Shown piece after piece: positions 7,750 to 17,094 of a stretch of DNA of 33,900 nt. The notes beneath the pieces are model-generated. The model did no database searches. It saw only the letters and a program-made list of their open reading frames with translations, and was not told where the DNA came from. The first letter of the stretch is position 1, and each line of letters opens with the position of its first letter. The DNA lies in assembly GCA_902761275.1 (NCBI GenBank), contig CACWJS010000010.1, positions 1-33,900 of the forward strand. The letters are read 5' to 3'. This DNA is from an uncultured bacterium (GTDB taxonomy: Bacteria; Verrucomicrobiota; Kiritimatiellia; RFP12; UBA1067). The position numbers and the translations under genes are program-made.

Positions 7750-10700
7750 TGGTTACCGTGCCCCTCTCCCGAGCCGCCACCCGGCGTACCTTCAGCTCCA
7801 ATGCTGAGTATTTTCTTCAATTCCATCCCACTCTGGTTGACCATTGTCTTGAGCTCGGCGCCGGAAACGTCCGTCACCATCGTGCCCGCAAACTGGACAA
7901 GCGACATGTACTTGTCAATACCCTTTATCTTCGCCACTGCGGCATTGAATTTCTTCAGTAGTTTCGCCAGCAACTTGTCGATTTCTGCATTGATGTAGTT
8001 GCACAACTTGTCAATTGCCTTGTCAAGTATCTTGTCCAGGATTTTCTTTCCGATCTCCATCCAGTCCTCCCAGGTCATGTTCAAAAGCCGTTGAAACGCA
8101 GCCTCAACCTTTTCCCAGGACAGGTTCCTGAGGAACTCCACAATGGACTTGCCGTTGATCCCAAGCTCGCCGAACAAGTCTTTCAGAAACGGGAACTTCT
8201 TCGTGAGCTTGTCCAGCTGCTTGTCAATGGCCTTCGCAAACGCCGAAGCAAGGATGGTCTCGCCCGTGGCAATGAGGTTGTCCACCGCTTCGTCGAAGCC
8301 CTCGCCGTCGAGCCAAGTCCTGGCGACCTCTCCGGCTGCGTCCGCGATCTTGCGGGCGTCCTCATCCGACACGCCGTTGCTCCTGAGAAGCTCATACAAG
8401 GCCTCTCGCCCGGCCGCAGTAAGCGCACCGTCGTCTCCCGAAAGATCTGCGATGATTCCCTTCGCCAGAATCTTCACCTCGTCCGGAAGGTCGGATTCGT
8501 CGATCCACTCCGCGAGAAGCCCGCCTTCGCCGAACAGGATGTCCTTCCCGGCGTCCACGAGTTCCGTTCCGAGCTTGCCCCAGTCGGCGTCTGTGCCGTC
8601 GAACAGGCTTGCCACCGCGCCGGTCACGTCGCCGGCGATCTTCTTCGCCGTCTCGGGGTCAATGCCGACTTTCTCAAGTGCGTCGGCAATGGCCTTCCGC
8701 GTCGCTTCGTCGATTGCTTCGCCAACTGTCGTTGTACCAGCGAGGATCTCTGAAACCTTCTGCTTCACGGCCTCGCGCTGTGCGTCGGTAAGCCCGGGGA
8801 TGGCGTCGATCGCGGCGCCGATGCCGCCTTTGACGAGGTTGTCGGTGTTGGACGGATCCTTCAGGATGTCGGTCACACCCTTGCCGATCTGCTCGGCGGA
8901 CTCCTTTGAAAGCCCAGCTCGCTCAAGCGCCTTCGAGACGGCGTCGCCAACAGCCTCTTTTGCGACGTCGGCGACGGACTTGTCGTTCATCAAATCAGCC
9001 GCAGCCTTCTTCGCCGCAGCCTTCTGCTCGTCCGTAAGGCCGGGAATCGCGTCGATCGCCGCGTTTACTGCGGCCTTCTGGAGCGCATCGGTCTTCCCGG
9101 TGTTGACGAACTCGCCCACCCCCGCACCGATTTCCGCCGCAGTCTCCGGATTTACGCCGGCCCTCTTCAAGGCCTCGGTCACAAGTGCCCCTGCGTTTTC
9201 CTTCGCCACGTCGGCGACGGACTTGTCTCCACTTATCACGCTAGCCGCCGCTGCCTTGGCTTTAGCCCTCTGCTCGTCGGTAAGCCCAGGAATCGCGTCA
9301 ATCGCCGCGTTCACGCCAGCCATGGTCAAGGCGTCCGTCTTCCCGGTCTTTACGTACGCATCGACCCCGGCGCCAATCTCGTTGGCTGTCTCCGTCTTTA
9401 CTCCGGCCGCCTTGAGCGCCTCCGTAACGGCGTAGCCCGCCTTTTCGGCCGCCGCCTGGCCAAGAGTCTTTTCCCCTGAAAGCACCTGTGATGCCGCCTC
9501 CTTCGCATTCGCCCGCTGTTCGTCGGTGAGCCCTGGTATTGCCTCAATCGCGGCATTCACTCCGCCAGCCACCAGATTGCCGGTATTGGACGAATCCTTC
9601 AAGACGTCCGTCACGCCCTGCCCAATCTGCGCCGCCGTGTCCTTGGACACGCCTGCCTTTTCCAGGGCCGCCGCGACGCCCTGCCCCGCTGCCTCTTTCG
9701 CGACGTCTGCCGCCGTCTTGGTGCCGTTCAGGTAGTCCGACGCCGACTGCTTCGCCGCCGCCTTCTGTTCAGGCGTCAAGCCCGGGATGTTGTCAATGGC
9801 CTCCATCACCCCGGCGCGCAGCAGGGCTCCCCCGACCTCGCCCACGTTCACACTCTTGCCCTCACGTGTCTTCTCCACGGCGGAAAGCAGCGTCTGTTTC
9901 GCCGACTCGTCTTTCACGTATTTGTTGACGGCGTCCTTCACGGCGTTGAGCGCGGCCTCCTTCGTCGCGCCCTTGTTGCCCTCCAAGTATTCGCTGATGG
10001 CGGCGTTCACCACGGCCGCCTCCTTCTTCCCCATGTTCTTCTCCACCACATACTGCAGCTCGATGGACGCAGCCGTCTTGAGCGCCGTGGTGTTCTTCGT
10101 GTCGGAGACGTACGCGGAGAGGTTTTCGCCAATCGCCCTGGCCTTCTCCTCCGACATCCCGCCCTTGACAAGACTGTGCTGGAGCGCCTCGATGCTCGCA
10201 GTCTGGAGCGACCCGTCGATTCCCGCAAGCTGGTTCACCACGCCCTTCGCAATGGTCTTCTCGTTCGCGCTCAGGTCTTTGTTGGCGTCTATAGCACTGT
10301 TCAACCCCCCACGCAACAGTGCGTTCCCTACCTCGCCCACGTTCACGTTCTTGCCCTCGCGGGTCTTCTCCACGGCGGAAAGCAACGTCTGCTTCGCCGA
10401 CTCGTCCGTGACATACTTGTTCAGCGCGTCCTGCACGGCGTTGAGCGCAGCCTCCTTCGTCGCGCCCTTGTTGCCCTCAAGGTACTCGCTGATGGCGGCG
10501 TTCACCACGGCCGCCTCCTTCTTCCCCATGTTCTTCTCCACCACATACTGCAACTCGATGGACGCGGCCGTCTTGAGAGCCGTGGTGTTCTTGGTGTCCG
10601 AGACATACGCGGAGAGGTTTTCGCCAATCGCCTTGGCCTTCTCCTCCGACATCCCGCCCTTGACAAGACTGTGCTGGAGCGCCTCGATGCTCGCAGTCTG

Positions 10701-11183
10701 AAGAGACCCGTCGATTCCCGCAAGCTGGTTCACAACTCCCTTCGCAATGGTCTTCTCGTTCGCGCTCAGCTTGCTGCTGTTGTCGATGGTCGTGTTCAAC
10801 CCTCCGCGAAGAAGTGCATTCGCAACCTCTCCTGACTTGACTTCCTTCCCCGCCTGCGAATCGGCTGCAGACTGCAAAAGCGTCGCCTTCGCGGACTGGT
10901 CTGATATGTAGGTGTCAATCGCCTGGCTCAAAGCGGTGTAGGCAGCGCTCTTTGCCGTGCCTGACTCGGAGAAATAGTCGCCAAGCGCGGCGTTTATCAC
11001 CGAGGCGCCATTCTTGCCAACGCTCTGCGACACGGCGGACTGCAACTCTGCGAGATGCGCCTGCATATACGCTGATGACGAGCCCTGCCCGGACGCATCC
11101 GCCTTGCCGCCGTCCGCATACAACACAGCTGCGGACAGCGCCGCAAGTGCGAGAATCATCGAGGAGATAAGATTCCGATTCAT
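7746..11183 (-). CDS. Large secreted tandem-repeat protein in the Tad operon
   Basis: A 1145-residue protein with a signal peptide (MNRNLISSMILALAALSAAV, probable cut after LYA). It has two repeat types. Type A, 165 residues, is present as two nearly identical copies (about 121-285 and 286-450) plus a diverged partial copy (about 47-120); hallmark words are SANEKTIAKGVVNQLAGIDG and ALNAV.DA.NKYV. Type B, about 80-83 residues, occurs five times between about 457 and 850, each with a core like AAIDAIPGLTDEQ followed by Ala/Lys-rich helix. The C-terminal 250 residues are helical with a Lys/Leu-rich segment (ILDKILDKAIDKL...) and a Gly-rich tail. The whole looks alpha-helical, Ala/Lys/Glu-rich, without Cys in the repeats. 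I recognise no family. Its place between pilus genes suggests a surface or secreted substrate, adhesin or matrix protein; this is inference. Start and stop both overlap neighbours by ATGA. Confidence 0.85.
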   Translation of the reverse strand: MNRNLISSMILALAALSAAVLYADGGKADASGQGSSSAYMQAHLAELQSAVSQSVGKNGASVINAALGDYFSESGTAKSAAYTALSQAIDTYISDQSAKATLLQSAADSQAGKEVKSGEVANALLRGGLNTTIDNSSKLSANEKTIAKGVVNQLAGIDGSLQTASIEALQHSLVKGGMSEEKAKAIGENLSAYVSDTKNTTALKTAASIELQYVVEKNMGKKEAAVVNAAISEYLEGNKGATKEAALNAVQDALNKYVTDESAKQTLLSAVEKTREGKNVNVGEVGNALLRGGLNSAIDANKDLSANEKTIAKGVVNQLAGIDGSLQTASIEALQHSLVKGGMSEEKARAIGENLSAYVSDTKNTTALKTAASIELQYVVEKNMGKKEAAVVNAAISEYLEGNKGATKEAALNAVKDAVNKYVKDESAKQTLLSAVEKTREGKSVNVGEVGGALLRAGVMEAIDNIPGLTPEQKAAAKQSASDYLNGTKTAADVAKEAAGQGVAAALEKAGVSKDTAAQIGQGVTDVLKDSSNTGNLVAGGVNAAIEAIPGLTDEQRANAKEAASQVLSGEKTLGQAAAEKAGYAVTEALKAAGVKTETANEIGAGVDAYVKTGKTDALTMAGVNAAIDAIPGLTDEQRAKAKAAAASVISGDKSVADVAKENAGALVTEALKRAGVNPETAAEIGAGVGEFVNTGKTDALQKAAVNAAIDAIPGLTDEQKAAAKKAAADLMNDKSVADVAKEAVGDAVSKALERAGLSKESAEQIGKGVTDILKDPSNTDNLVKGGIGAAIDAIPGLTDAQREAVKQKVSEILAGTTTVGEAIDEATRKAIADALEKVGIDPETAKKIAGDVTGAVASLFDGTDADWGKLGTELVDAGKDILFGEGGLLAEWIDESDLPDEVKILAKGIIADLSGDDGALTAAGREALYELLRSNGVSDEDARKIADAAGEVARTWLDGEGFDEAVDNLIATGETILASAFAKAIDKQLDKLTKKFPFLKDLFGELGINGKSIVEFLRNLSWEKVEAAFQRLLNMTWEDWMEIGKKILDKILDKAIDKLCNYINAEIDKLLAKLLKKFNAAVAKIKGIDKYMSLVQFAGTMVTDVSGAELKTMVNQSGMELKKILSIGAEGTPGGGSGEGHGNQ
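9834..10823 (-). repeat. Two tandem 495-bp near-identical copies inside the repeat-protein gene
   Basis: The segments 9834-10328 and 10329-10823 are direct repeats with period 495 bp (for instance the word cccacgttca occurs at 9841 and 10336). Long blocks, such as those beginning at 10012 and 10507, are almost base-for-base identical, with differences clustered at the ends. The period is a whole number of codons, so copy number can change without loss of frame. A third, diverged partial copy lies upstream in the gene. Confidence 0.9.
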
Positions 11184-12208
11184 TTCCGCACCTCCTCGGC
11201 AATCTTGAACGCATTGACGATTTCGTCCGCCCTGGCGAAGTCAAACCACTGGAAAACGGTCTTCTTGTGCCCCGTTCCCAGATAGGCCAGCGCAAACAGG
11301 CGCGGGTGGTTCCTGTTCACATAGGCGTAAAGCCGCACGTTCGAACCATCAGAGGCCCTGTACCAGGCATACGGCTCGAAACCCCTGCGGACGGAAGACG
11401 GCAACTTGACAAAGTATGACGACATCATCTTCGCATGGTCTGACGAGAATATCAAGTCGAACACGGGTTTCTTTCCGTCCTGCATGATCTTCGCAAGCTG
11501 CCACGCCTCCTTGTAGTCCTTGGCGTTTCCGACAAAGTCATGCGCCATCTTGAGCCTCAGCGCCGAGCGCGTCTGTATAGCCTTTAGGTTCGCGGCCTCG
11601 TCACTCTCGGGATGCTCCGCCAAAAGCGGCATATCCGACGTCGATGGGTATGTTGAATCGAACTTCTGTCTTGTCTTTGCCGTCAATGCCGCCAGCGTCA
11701 TCGGCAGGAGATGCTCCTTGGAAAGAACCGACTCCGCCGACGGGATCTCGGCGATCTGCTCGCCTCGGAAGCGCTCTCCGCTCAGGAAGGCGAAGTCCGT
11801 CACCTTGCGGACTGTCACCACCGCGCCATCGACCACCACGGCATCGCCATAGTTCTCCGCAACAAATATCGCATCCCACCATGGGTTGTAGAACCCAGCG
11901 ATCGACCCCTTCTCTGAAACAGGCCCTCTCAGCTGCACAACGCCGACAAAGAAATCGCGAATTTGCTCGTCGGAGAAGTTCGCCTCCTTCAGCGCCCGCC
12001 ATTTGTTCGCCGCGTCCTCGGAGAAAAACGCCTTTACCGCAAACTCGGAATTGGTGGCCATGGCCTTCCGGAAATGATGTTCCGTATAGGCCGCCTCGAC
12101 GAACGCAACCGCCGTGCTTTCGGCGATCTCGCCAACGGCATCAGCGCAGAGTCCATTTATGCACATAAGTCCTCCGGCAAGGAAAACTGATAATTTCATC
12201 TTCGCCAT
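11180..12208 (-). CDS. Secreted protein of unknown function
   Basis: A 342-residue protein with an N-terminal signal peptide (KLSVFLAGGLMCINGLCADA). No family recognised. The sequence is a mixed alpha/beta protein with FFVGVVQLRGPV, a GFYNPWWDAIFVAEN segment and a C-terminal region with YAWYRASDGSNVRLYAYV. There is no transmembrane helix beyond the signal and no lipobox. The first ATG at 12208 is used because AGGAGG lies 4 bases upstream; an inner ATG three codons later would be 13 bases away. The stop overlaps the ATG of the repeat-protein gene as ATGA, so the pair is translationally coupled and may act together, for example as a partner or export helper of the repeat protein (inference). 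Confidence 0.75.
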   Translation of the reverse strand: MAKMKLSVFLAGGLMCINGLCADAVGEIAESTAVAFVEAAYTEHHFRKAMATNSEFAVKAFFSEDAANKWRALKEANFSDEQIRDFFVGVVQLRGPVSEKGSIAGFYNPWWDAIFVAENYGDAVVVDGAVVTVRKVTDFAFLSGERFRGEQIAEIPSAESVLSKEHLLPMTLAALTAKTRQKFDSTYPSTSDMPLLAEHPESDEAANLKAIQTRSALRLKMAHDFVGNAKDYKEAWQLAKIMQDGKKPVFDLIFSSDHAKMMSSYFVKLPSSVRRGFEPYAWYRASDGSNVRLYAYVNRNHPRLFALAYLGTGHKKTVFQWFDFARADEIVNAFKIAEEVRK

Positions 12209-12216
12209 ATTACCTC

Positions 12217-15200
12217 CTACAAAACCTTGTTTTTCTTCAGAAGCTCATCTAGTTTCAGCTGATGCTCGTTGCCGGGCATCATGTTCTTCAGATTGAGAAT
12301 ATGCCCCGAGTCCGGGTCAAGCGGGTGCCAGCTCCGAGACTGATCGTTCGGATTGAGGGGATTCTCGTTCCCGACGTCCGTAGCACTTTTCGCAGTCTCC
12401 TTCCACCTCCACGTATCTCTTGCGGCATCTAGAACCTCCGCGCCGCGTCCGGCATACCGAAGCGGCAGAAGCGTGGCGTCCCAGTCCTGCTCACAGAGGT
12501 TCCACATCTGCTTGAACTGCGTTGCGTTTCCGTCACAAACGCATCCCGCCATGATCTTCGGGTCAGCCGCCTCGGTAGGCTTCCCGTCTTTCCACGCGCC
12601 GTTCTCAAAATGATGCGCTCCATTGCTCCCATAGTTCAAATTGTGCGCGTCCGAGAAGGCGTCGTATGTAACTTGGTACATGCGCGGGCCGTCATTTTCG
12701 CCGCCGCGCCTCAGCCGACGGACGCCGGCGCGTGCGGCTGACATCGTCCACATGTAGTTATGACCCAGAGTCTTGCCCTTGTACTTCACCCCGCTCGAAG
12801 GAGGGTCAAACGCGCTCAAGACACTCTTCTCCGAGACCTCGTCCTCGTCCGACCCCCAGAAGTTGTAGAGCTGCACAAACGGGTTGGAGTGCTTCATCGC
12901 AACGCCGACTACGATCGTGCCCAGCCCGTTGAAGAACTTCTCGTTCAGCACCCACGGCTCGCACTTCTCGCCGACGTAGCGGTCGTCGAATATCTCCTTG
13001 TCGTCGCCATATATGCGCGCATGGCCGTTGACCACGCCGGCGACGCAATCATTACGGAAGTTCCATGCCCTTGGCCCGCCATCAACCATGCAAGCGCAAC
13101 TCTCATAGTCAGAGCGCTTTTGATCAAGAACACAGCGATCAAGGTAGCCACTTCCGCCGCCGCCCGTGTGATATGGGCTCACTGTCGCATCCAAAGAACA
13201 GCTGCCAGAACCAACCAACGGCTTCAGAGGTTTTAGAAATTCATTGGCATTTAAGGTCTTTGACATATAGCCGTGCCGATTGTCGTCAGCGATTTTCTCG
13301 TCAAACAATGGCGGTATCATGTCGATGAGCAACGCACTTGTAACCTCGCTAGGTATTCCTGACGCATATCCGTCCCCTGCGTATCGAGGCTTCAATCCAC
13401 AAAACCACTTGGGGAAGTGATAATGCCCCAGTCCTCTGTGCCACCACTTGACCTTTGGGAATCTCCGTTTGTGCCTTATCGACCCCCAATCGCAGTATAT
13501 TTCCGCTCCTTCTTTAACCTTGCATTTGCCCGTCAATAACGCGCACATACATAGATCCGCCCAAATCGAGAGCAATTTCGGTTTTTGAATGCAAATCCAC
13601 TTGGCCGACGACCAGTCATAGTCTGAATATAACGCAACAGTATTACTTGACTTTGGGCACATGGCGAAGAGATTCGAGCCAGACCAATTACCTGTGGAAG
13701 GGGTGATGTCGGCATATTGATCCACAAGCCCCCCGACCAGATTGTTGAGAATGCTTGAGAGCACTTTACGCAATGCATTGCCGACGCCGGGAATACTGGA
13801 AGACGTCTTCTCTCCATCCCCGGCATTAGGAAGCCACGCATTTTCCAGGAAAAGATTGGCAATATGATTCCCTCGACTAACATAGCGCCTCAAGAATTGC
13901 AAGCCTGCTCCTGTTTCGTTAATGTTCGAATCTTTATAGCATCGCTGAATGCCCAGTGATCCCTCAGTTCGGACTGTACTCGGCATGCCATTACCTCCGC
14001 CTGTGGCATACCACTGAAGAAAGCTGTTGATCTCGCCTTTCTGCAAAGTGCCATTCGCGCCACCTCTGATAAACCATTGATCCAATCCCCAGCCTTTTCG
14101 CTCCCCTTCTGGGCTGGCAGTGTCAAGTGGGAACAGAGAGTAAAGTGGCTCTGACGTGTGCCCAGTCGTGTTCATCTGCAGGAACAGGCGCTCGCATGGC
14201 TCAGTATTGTAGAGGGGAGAGAAGAAGTCTGCCGCCTGGTCACCCTCGCTGCCGTTGTCTCCCATCTGGTATGGATTCGATCCTCGTGGGATGTAGAAAT
14301 ACGCGCTGTAGTTCTTCAGCGCCTTGTCGGCTTCCATCCGTGGATCCTTGAGCATGGATGCCAGCACGAACTGCGCCGTTGTCTTCATCGACTCATACAT
14401 GTTGACGTTCACCGCGCTCAACATTGCATTCATCAACTGTATGTTCTTCTTGTCTGCATCAATTGCCTTGCCAAGCTGCGCACCCCAAACCGTATTAACA
14501 GCCAAAGAAGCACTTCCCGAGGCCCCAAGTCGCCCTTGCTGGCGAATCCGCTCTGCCTCCTCCTGGGCGCCAGCATCTCCTTCCGACTCATATGCGCCAG
14601 CGTTGCCAGACTCCATCTCGGCCTGCCACTTCTCGCCATGTTCATCAAGTCTTTGTTCCTCTTCAATCTTTCTATCTCGCTCGTCTTCAAGCTCCGCCTT
14701 GCGCTTGGCATATTCTTCCGGATCGGATGTGTCTAGTGCGTCAATCTTCGCCTGATACTCTTGAGTAATCAATGCCTTCACTTCTTCCTTTATTTTTCTT
14801 TCGCACTCTTCCTCTAGTTCCGCCTTTCGAGTTTCATAGTCTGGATCGTTCTTGTCCAACTCATCTATCTTCTTCTGGTACTCATCGCTGATTTCATCCT
14901 CTCTCTTGTCTATTTTAATCTTCCTGTCGCGCTCTTCCTCAAGCGCCGCCTTGCGAGCACTATAATCCGGATCGTTCACATCTAGCGCATCTATCTTCGC
15001 TTGATAATCGTTATAGATTTCTTCCTCCCCAGAAACGTCATGATCATCATCACCACCTGACTCTTGTTCTTCGCCTCCAGACAGTGCAGCCAAGGCTACA
15101 TCTGAATTATCCATACCAGAAGAAACGGAATTGAGCAGCTGCTGTAGTTCTTCAAACGACTTGGCATCATACCTATGGCCATTGAATCTAATCTTATGAT

Positions 15201-15738
15201 TCGGGCTTTTCCCCGGTTTAGCTTTCGGTCCAGATCCACACCACCATCCAATGCCCTCCTGCTCGTGATGACGGTTGCACTTCAAGTTCGCCCATCTTGA
15301 AGTAAGGGCATCAAACACCATCAAAACGGCCGATATCCACCCTGCATCAAGATTAAAATTCGCCACAAGATAACTGTGGTATGCCTTTGCATTCTCATAA
15401 TCCTCTCTGAATCGCTTTTCCGTCAGCCTGAGCCACCTATACGTGATGTAGTCCATCTGCATGTTCGTCATGTGGACGTAGGTCCACGACATGGCACGGT
15501 TGATCGTGGCCATGCGGCTGAGGCCGTCAGCCTGCACGACTGCGGCGGAATAGGCCGCCGCGTCGCATGCGTTCTGCAGCTTGATTCTCGTGCGGACGGT
15601 CTCGCCTACCGCGTAGATCGACGCACAGAGCACGAAAAGGAAAAGGAAGAGGCACAGTGTCACCATGACGACAAAGCCCTCCTCGTCCCTGCGCAGGGAC
15701 GACAGGCGGTTCAGCATCTTGGCAAGTGATTTCAGCAT
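12217..15738 (-). CDS. Large TadG-like Flp pilus-assembly protein with coiled-coil repeats
   Basis: A 1173-residue protein. The N-terminus has a basic segment, DEEGFVVMV and one long membrane helix (about 21-44), followed by RTRIKLQNACDAAAYSAAVV and MATINRAM, which is the layout of the TadE/G-like N-terminal (Tad) domain. Unlike the three smaller pseudopilins it has no Glu at +5 after the Gly, so processing is doubtful. Residues about 252-378 form three 42-residue charged repeats (YQAKIDALDxNDPDY..RKAALEEERDRKI), predicted coiled coil. The rest, about 780 residues, is a Cys-, Trp- and Gly-containing extracytoplasmic region without a recognised domain; no von Willebrand A domain is evident. 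Typical TadG proteins are 400-600 aa, so this is about twice the usual length. It starts 3 bases after the TadE stop. A role at the pilus base or tip is inferred from TadG. Confidence 0.8.
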   Translation of the reverse strand: MLKSLAKMLNRLSSLRRDEEGFVVMVTLCLFLFLFVLCASIYAVGETVRTRIKLQNACDAAAYSAAVVQADGLSRMATINRAMSWTYVHMTNMQMDYITYRWLRLTEKRFREDYENAKAYHSYLVANFNLDAGWISAVLMVFDALTSRWANLKCNRHHEQEGIGWWCGSGPKAKPGKSPNHKIRFNGHRYDAKSFEELQQLLNSVSSGMDNSDVALAALSGGEEQESGGDDDHDVSGEEEIYNDYQAKIDALDVNDPDYSARKAALEEERDRKIKIDKREDEISDEYQKKIDELDKNDPDYETRKAELEEECERKIKEEVKALITQEYQAKIDALDTSDPEEYAKRKAELEDERDRKIEEEQRLDEHGEKWQAEMESGNAGAYESEGDAGAQEEAERIRQQGRLGASGSASLAVNTVWGAQLGKAIDADKKNIQLMNAMLSAVNVNMYESMKTTAQFVLASMLKDPRMEADKALKNYSAYFYIPRGSNPYQMGDNGSEGDQAADFFSPLYNTEPCERLFLQMNTTGHTSEPLYSLFPLDTASPEGERKGWGLDQWFIRGGANGTLQKGEINSFLQWYATGGGNGMPSTVRTEGSLGIQRCYKDSNINETGAGLQFLRRYVSRGNHIANLFLENAWLPNAGDGEKTSSSIPGVGNALRKVLSSILNNLVGGLVDQYADITPSTGNWSGSNLFAMCPKSSNTVALYSDYDWSSAKWICIQKPKLLSIWADLCMCALLTGKCKVKEGAEIYCDWGSIRHKRRFPKVKWWHRGLGHYHFPKWFCGLKPRYAGDGYASGIPSEVTSALLIDMIPPLFDEKIADDNRHGYMSKTLNANEFLKPLKPLVGSGSCSLDATVSPYHTGGGGSGYLDRCVLDQKRSDYESCACMVDGGPRAWNFRNDCVAGVVNGHARIYGDDKEIFDDRYVGEKCEPWVLNEKFFNGLGTIVVGVAMKHSNPFVQLYNFWGSDEDEVSEKSVLSAFDPPSSGVKYKGKTLGHNYMWTMSAARAGVRRLRRGGENDGPRMYQVTYDAFSDAHNLNYGSNGAHHFENGAWKDGKPTEAADPKIMAGCVCDGNATQFKQMWNLCEQDWDATLLPLRYAGRGAEVLDAARDTWRWKETAKSATDVGNENPLNPNDQSRSWHPLDPDSGHILNLKNMMPGNEHQLKLDELLKKNKVL
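14607..14985 (-). repeat. Three ~42-codon repeats encoding a coiled coil in the TadG-like gene
   Basis: Corresponds to about residues 252-378 of the TadG-like protein. The unit contains YQxKIDxLDxxDP followed by (A/K)RKAxLExExxRKI and recurs with a spacing of 41-42 residues, starting at residues 255, 297 and 338. The copies have diverged at the DNA level, so this is an older duplication than the one in the neighbouring repeat protein. Confidence 0.75.
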
Positions 15739-15741
15739 AGA

Positions 15742-16554
15742 TCAGTTCCCCACCTGCCTTTCAATGGAAATGGGACGGACAGGAGCAGGCTGAATTGTTT
15801 TTATCGGATACTCGGGCAATACCTTACCCGGAAGAACAACAGGATAGACAGGAGGCATGTACGGAATAGGATCAAAGATAGGTTCAGGCATTGGAACATT
15901 CTCTATCGGAGGGTCCTCAACGGGAGGGGGCAATACCTGACTTTCTATACCGAGATATACCTTGTCCTCTTCCGCAGCGAGGGGGAAAGTCTCAGTCTTG
16001 TACGGCTTGGCGAGCGTGTACGACTCGCGGATGTATAGATACTGGCGAGAACCTTCCTCCACAGCGTCTCCAGAGGCTATCAATCCACCCTCGGCAGGAT
16101 CAGAATCCCAGCCGTTTGGCTTTGGATTGTACGCAAAGACGATGGATCCAAACGGGATGACGAGCGGATACTTGAAATCGACCGTCGCCGTTACAGACGG
16201 GAAGTCGCCCGCATACTCCGATACGGAAACCCGCACCTGATTCGCGATGTTGTCAGAACATGGCACATCGTATGTGCCGTATATCGAGGGAATCTGAATC
16301 GGATTGGACCCCGTGTCTGAGAAACAGATCCACCCAAGCACCGTGCAGGCCGCCTTGTGGGCTACGCCGGAATCGCTGGCCGAGTAATCCCCTGGATTAT
16401 AGACAAGCGCGGCTCTTGCTGCGCAGTAGGCGGCATACACCGTCATCTGGCGTGCGGTCAGGACAAGCGCTGCCTGGATGATGAAGAACACGAAAAACAC
16501 GAATACGGGCAGCACAAGCACCGTTTCGAGCATCACCGAACCACGCCGTCTCAT
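15742..16554 (-). CDS. TadE-like pseudopilin (first)
   Basis: A 270-residue protein starting MRRRGSVMLETVLVLPVFV, with a hydrophobic helix to about residue 30. The GSVMLE site with Glu at +5 fits prepilin peptidase cleavage and the TadE family. The periplasmic part has DYSASDSGVAHKA and a beta-rich region with VSVSEYAGDFPSVTATVDF as in TadE proteins, then a proline-rich tail (about 207-265) ending QVGN. The frame is open to 17094, but that portion overlaps the prepilin peptidase gene out of frame. The ATG at 16554 is chosen because it overlaps the peptidase stop as ATGA and starts the pseudopilin signal. The proline-rich extension is unusual for the family and may span or bind the peptidoglycan (inference). 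Confidence 0.88.
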   Translation of the reverse strand: MRRRGSVMLETVLVLPVFVFFVFFIIQAALVLTARQMTVYAAYCAARAALVYNPGDYSASDSGVAHKAACTVLGWICFSDTGSNPIQIPSIYGTYDVPCSDNIANQVRVSVSEYAGDFPSVTATVDFKYPLVIPFGSIVFAYNPKPNGWDSDPAEGGLIASGDAVEEGSRQYLYIRESYTLAKPYKTETFPLAAEEDKVYLGIESQVLPPPVEDPPIENVPMPEPIFDPIPYMPPVYPVVLPGKVLPEYPIKTIQPAPVRPISIERQVGN

Positions 16555-17090
16555 GGGGAGGCCCTCAAATATGCGGCATAGGCAAGCGTGGCGGCGGTTC
16601 CAAGGGCGATCGCAATTCCAAACGGAACCCGCACGCGTTCGTCCGACACAGGCGGCAGAGCGGACCGTCCCGCCCTGCGGTCGTAGCGCCAGTCGAAGAC
16701 ACAGCGAAAGCCATGCTTGACCCTGGCAAGCGACACCCGCCGCGAGAGCATCATGAACACAGCCACTGCAAGGCCGATGACGGAGACGAAAAGAAGTTCC
16801 GCAACGCAGAGGCGGAAACCCGCCAGTACGCCGCATGCAAACAGCATCTTCACGTCTCCGCCACCGGCGGATCTCATGAGGAACGGCAAAAGCAGGAACG
16901 CTCCGCAGACGAGTCCGCCAAACGCGCCATCCAGCATGCCCCCGACACCCTCCCCCGCAAAGCGAACGGCAAACGACACAAGCACCAACGCCATGTTCCA
17001 GGCGTTTGGCAGCGTGCGCGACCGGCAGTCCTTCCAGCAGAGGACCGCCAATACCGGCGCGGCAAAGCAGAGTGCCAGGAGCGGGTGCAT
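16551..17090 (-). CDS. cpaA: Type IV prepilin peptidase (CpaA/TadV, A24 family)
   Basis: A 179-residue polytopic membrane protein. The two catalytic aspartates of A24 peptidases are visible: D21 in CWKDCRSRTLPN and D79 in GGGDVKML (GxGD motif). It lacks the N-terminal methylation domain of PilD, as is usual for the short TadV/CpaA type, and is close to their normal length. It cleaves the leader of Flp prepilin and TadE-type pseudopilins at the inner membrane; four candidate substrates are encoded around it. A longer frame reaches 17183 but overlaps the pilin gene. The ATG at 17090 lies 4 bases after the pilin stop and begins the first helix, implying translational coupling with the pilin. The C-terminal part carries a basic cytoplasmic loop before a final helix. 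Confidence 0.93.
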   Translation of the reverse strand: MHPLLALCFAAPVLAVLCWKDCRSRTLPNAWNMALVLVSFAVRFAGEGVGGMLDGAFGGLVCGAFLLLPFLMRSAGGGDVKMLFACGVLAGFRLCVAELLFVSVIGLAVAVFMMLSRRVSLARVKHGFRCVFDWRYDRRAGRSALPPVSDERVRVPFGIAIALGTAATLAYAAYLRASP

Positions 17091-17094
17091 CCAA

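Noticed and set aside
8143..10701. Long plus-strand Ser/Ala/Pro-rich frames over the repeat-protein gene
   Set aside because: They mirror the repeat structure of the minus-strand gene, and lack a start context and known motifs.
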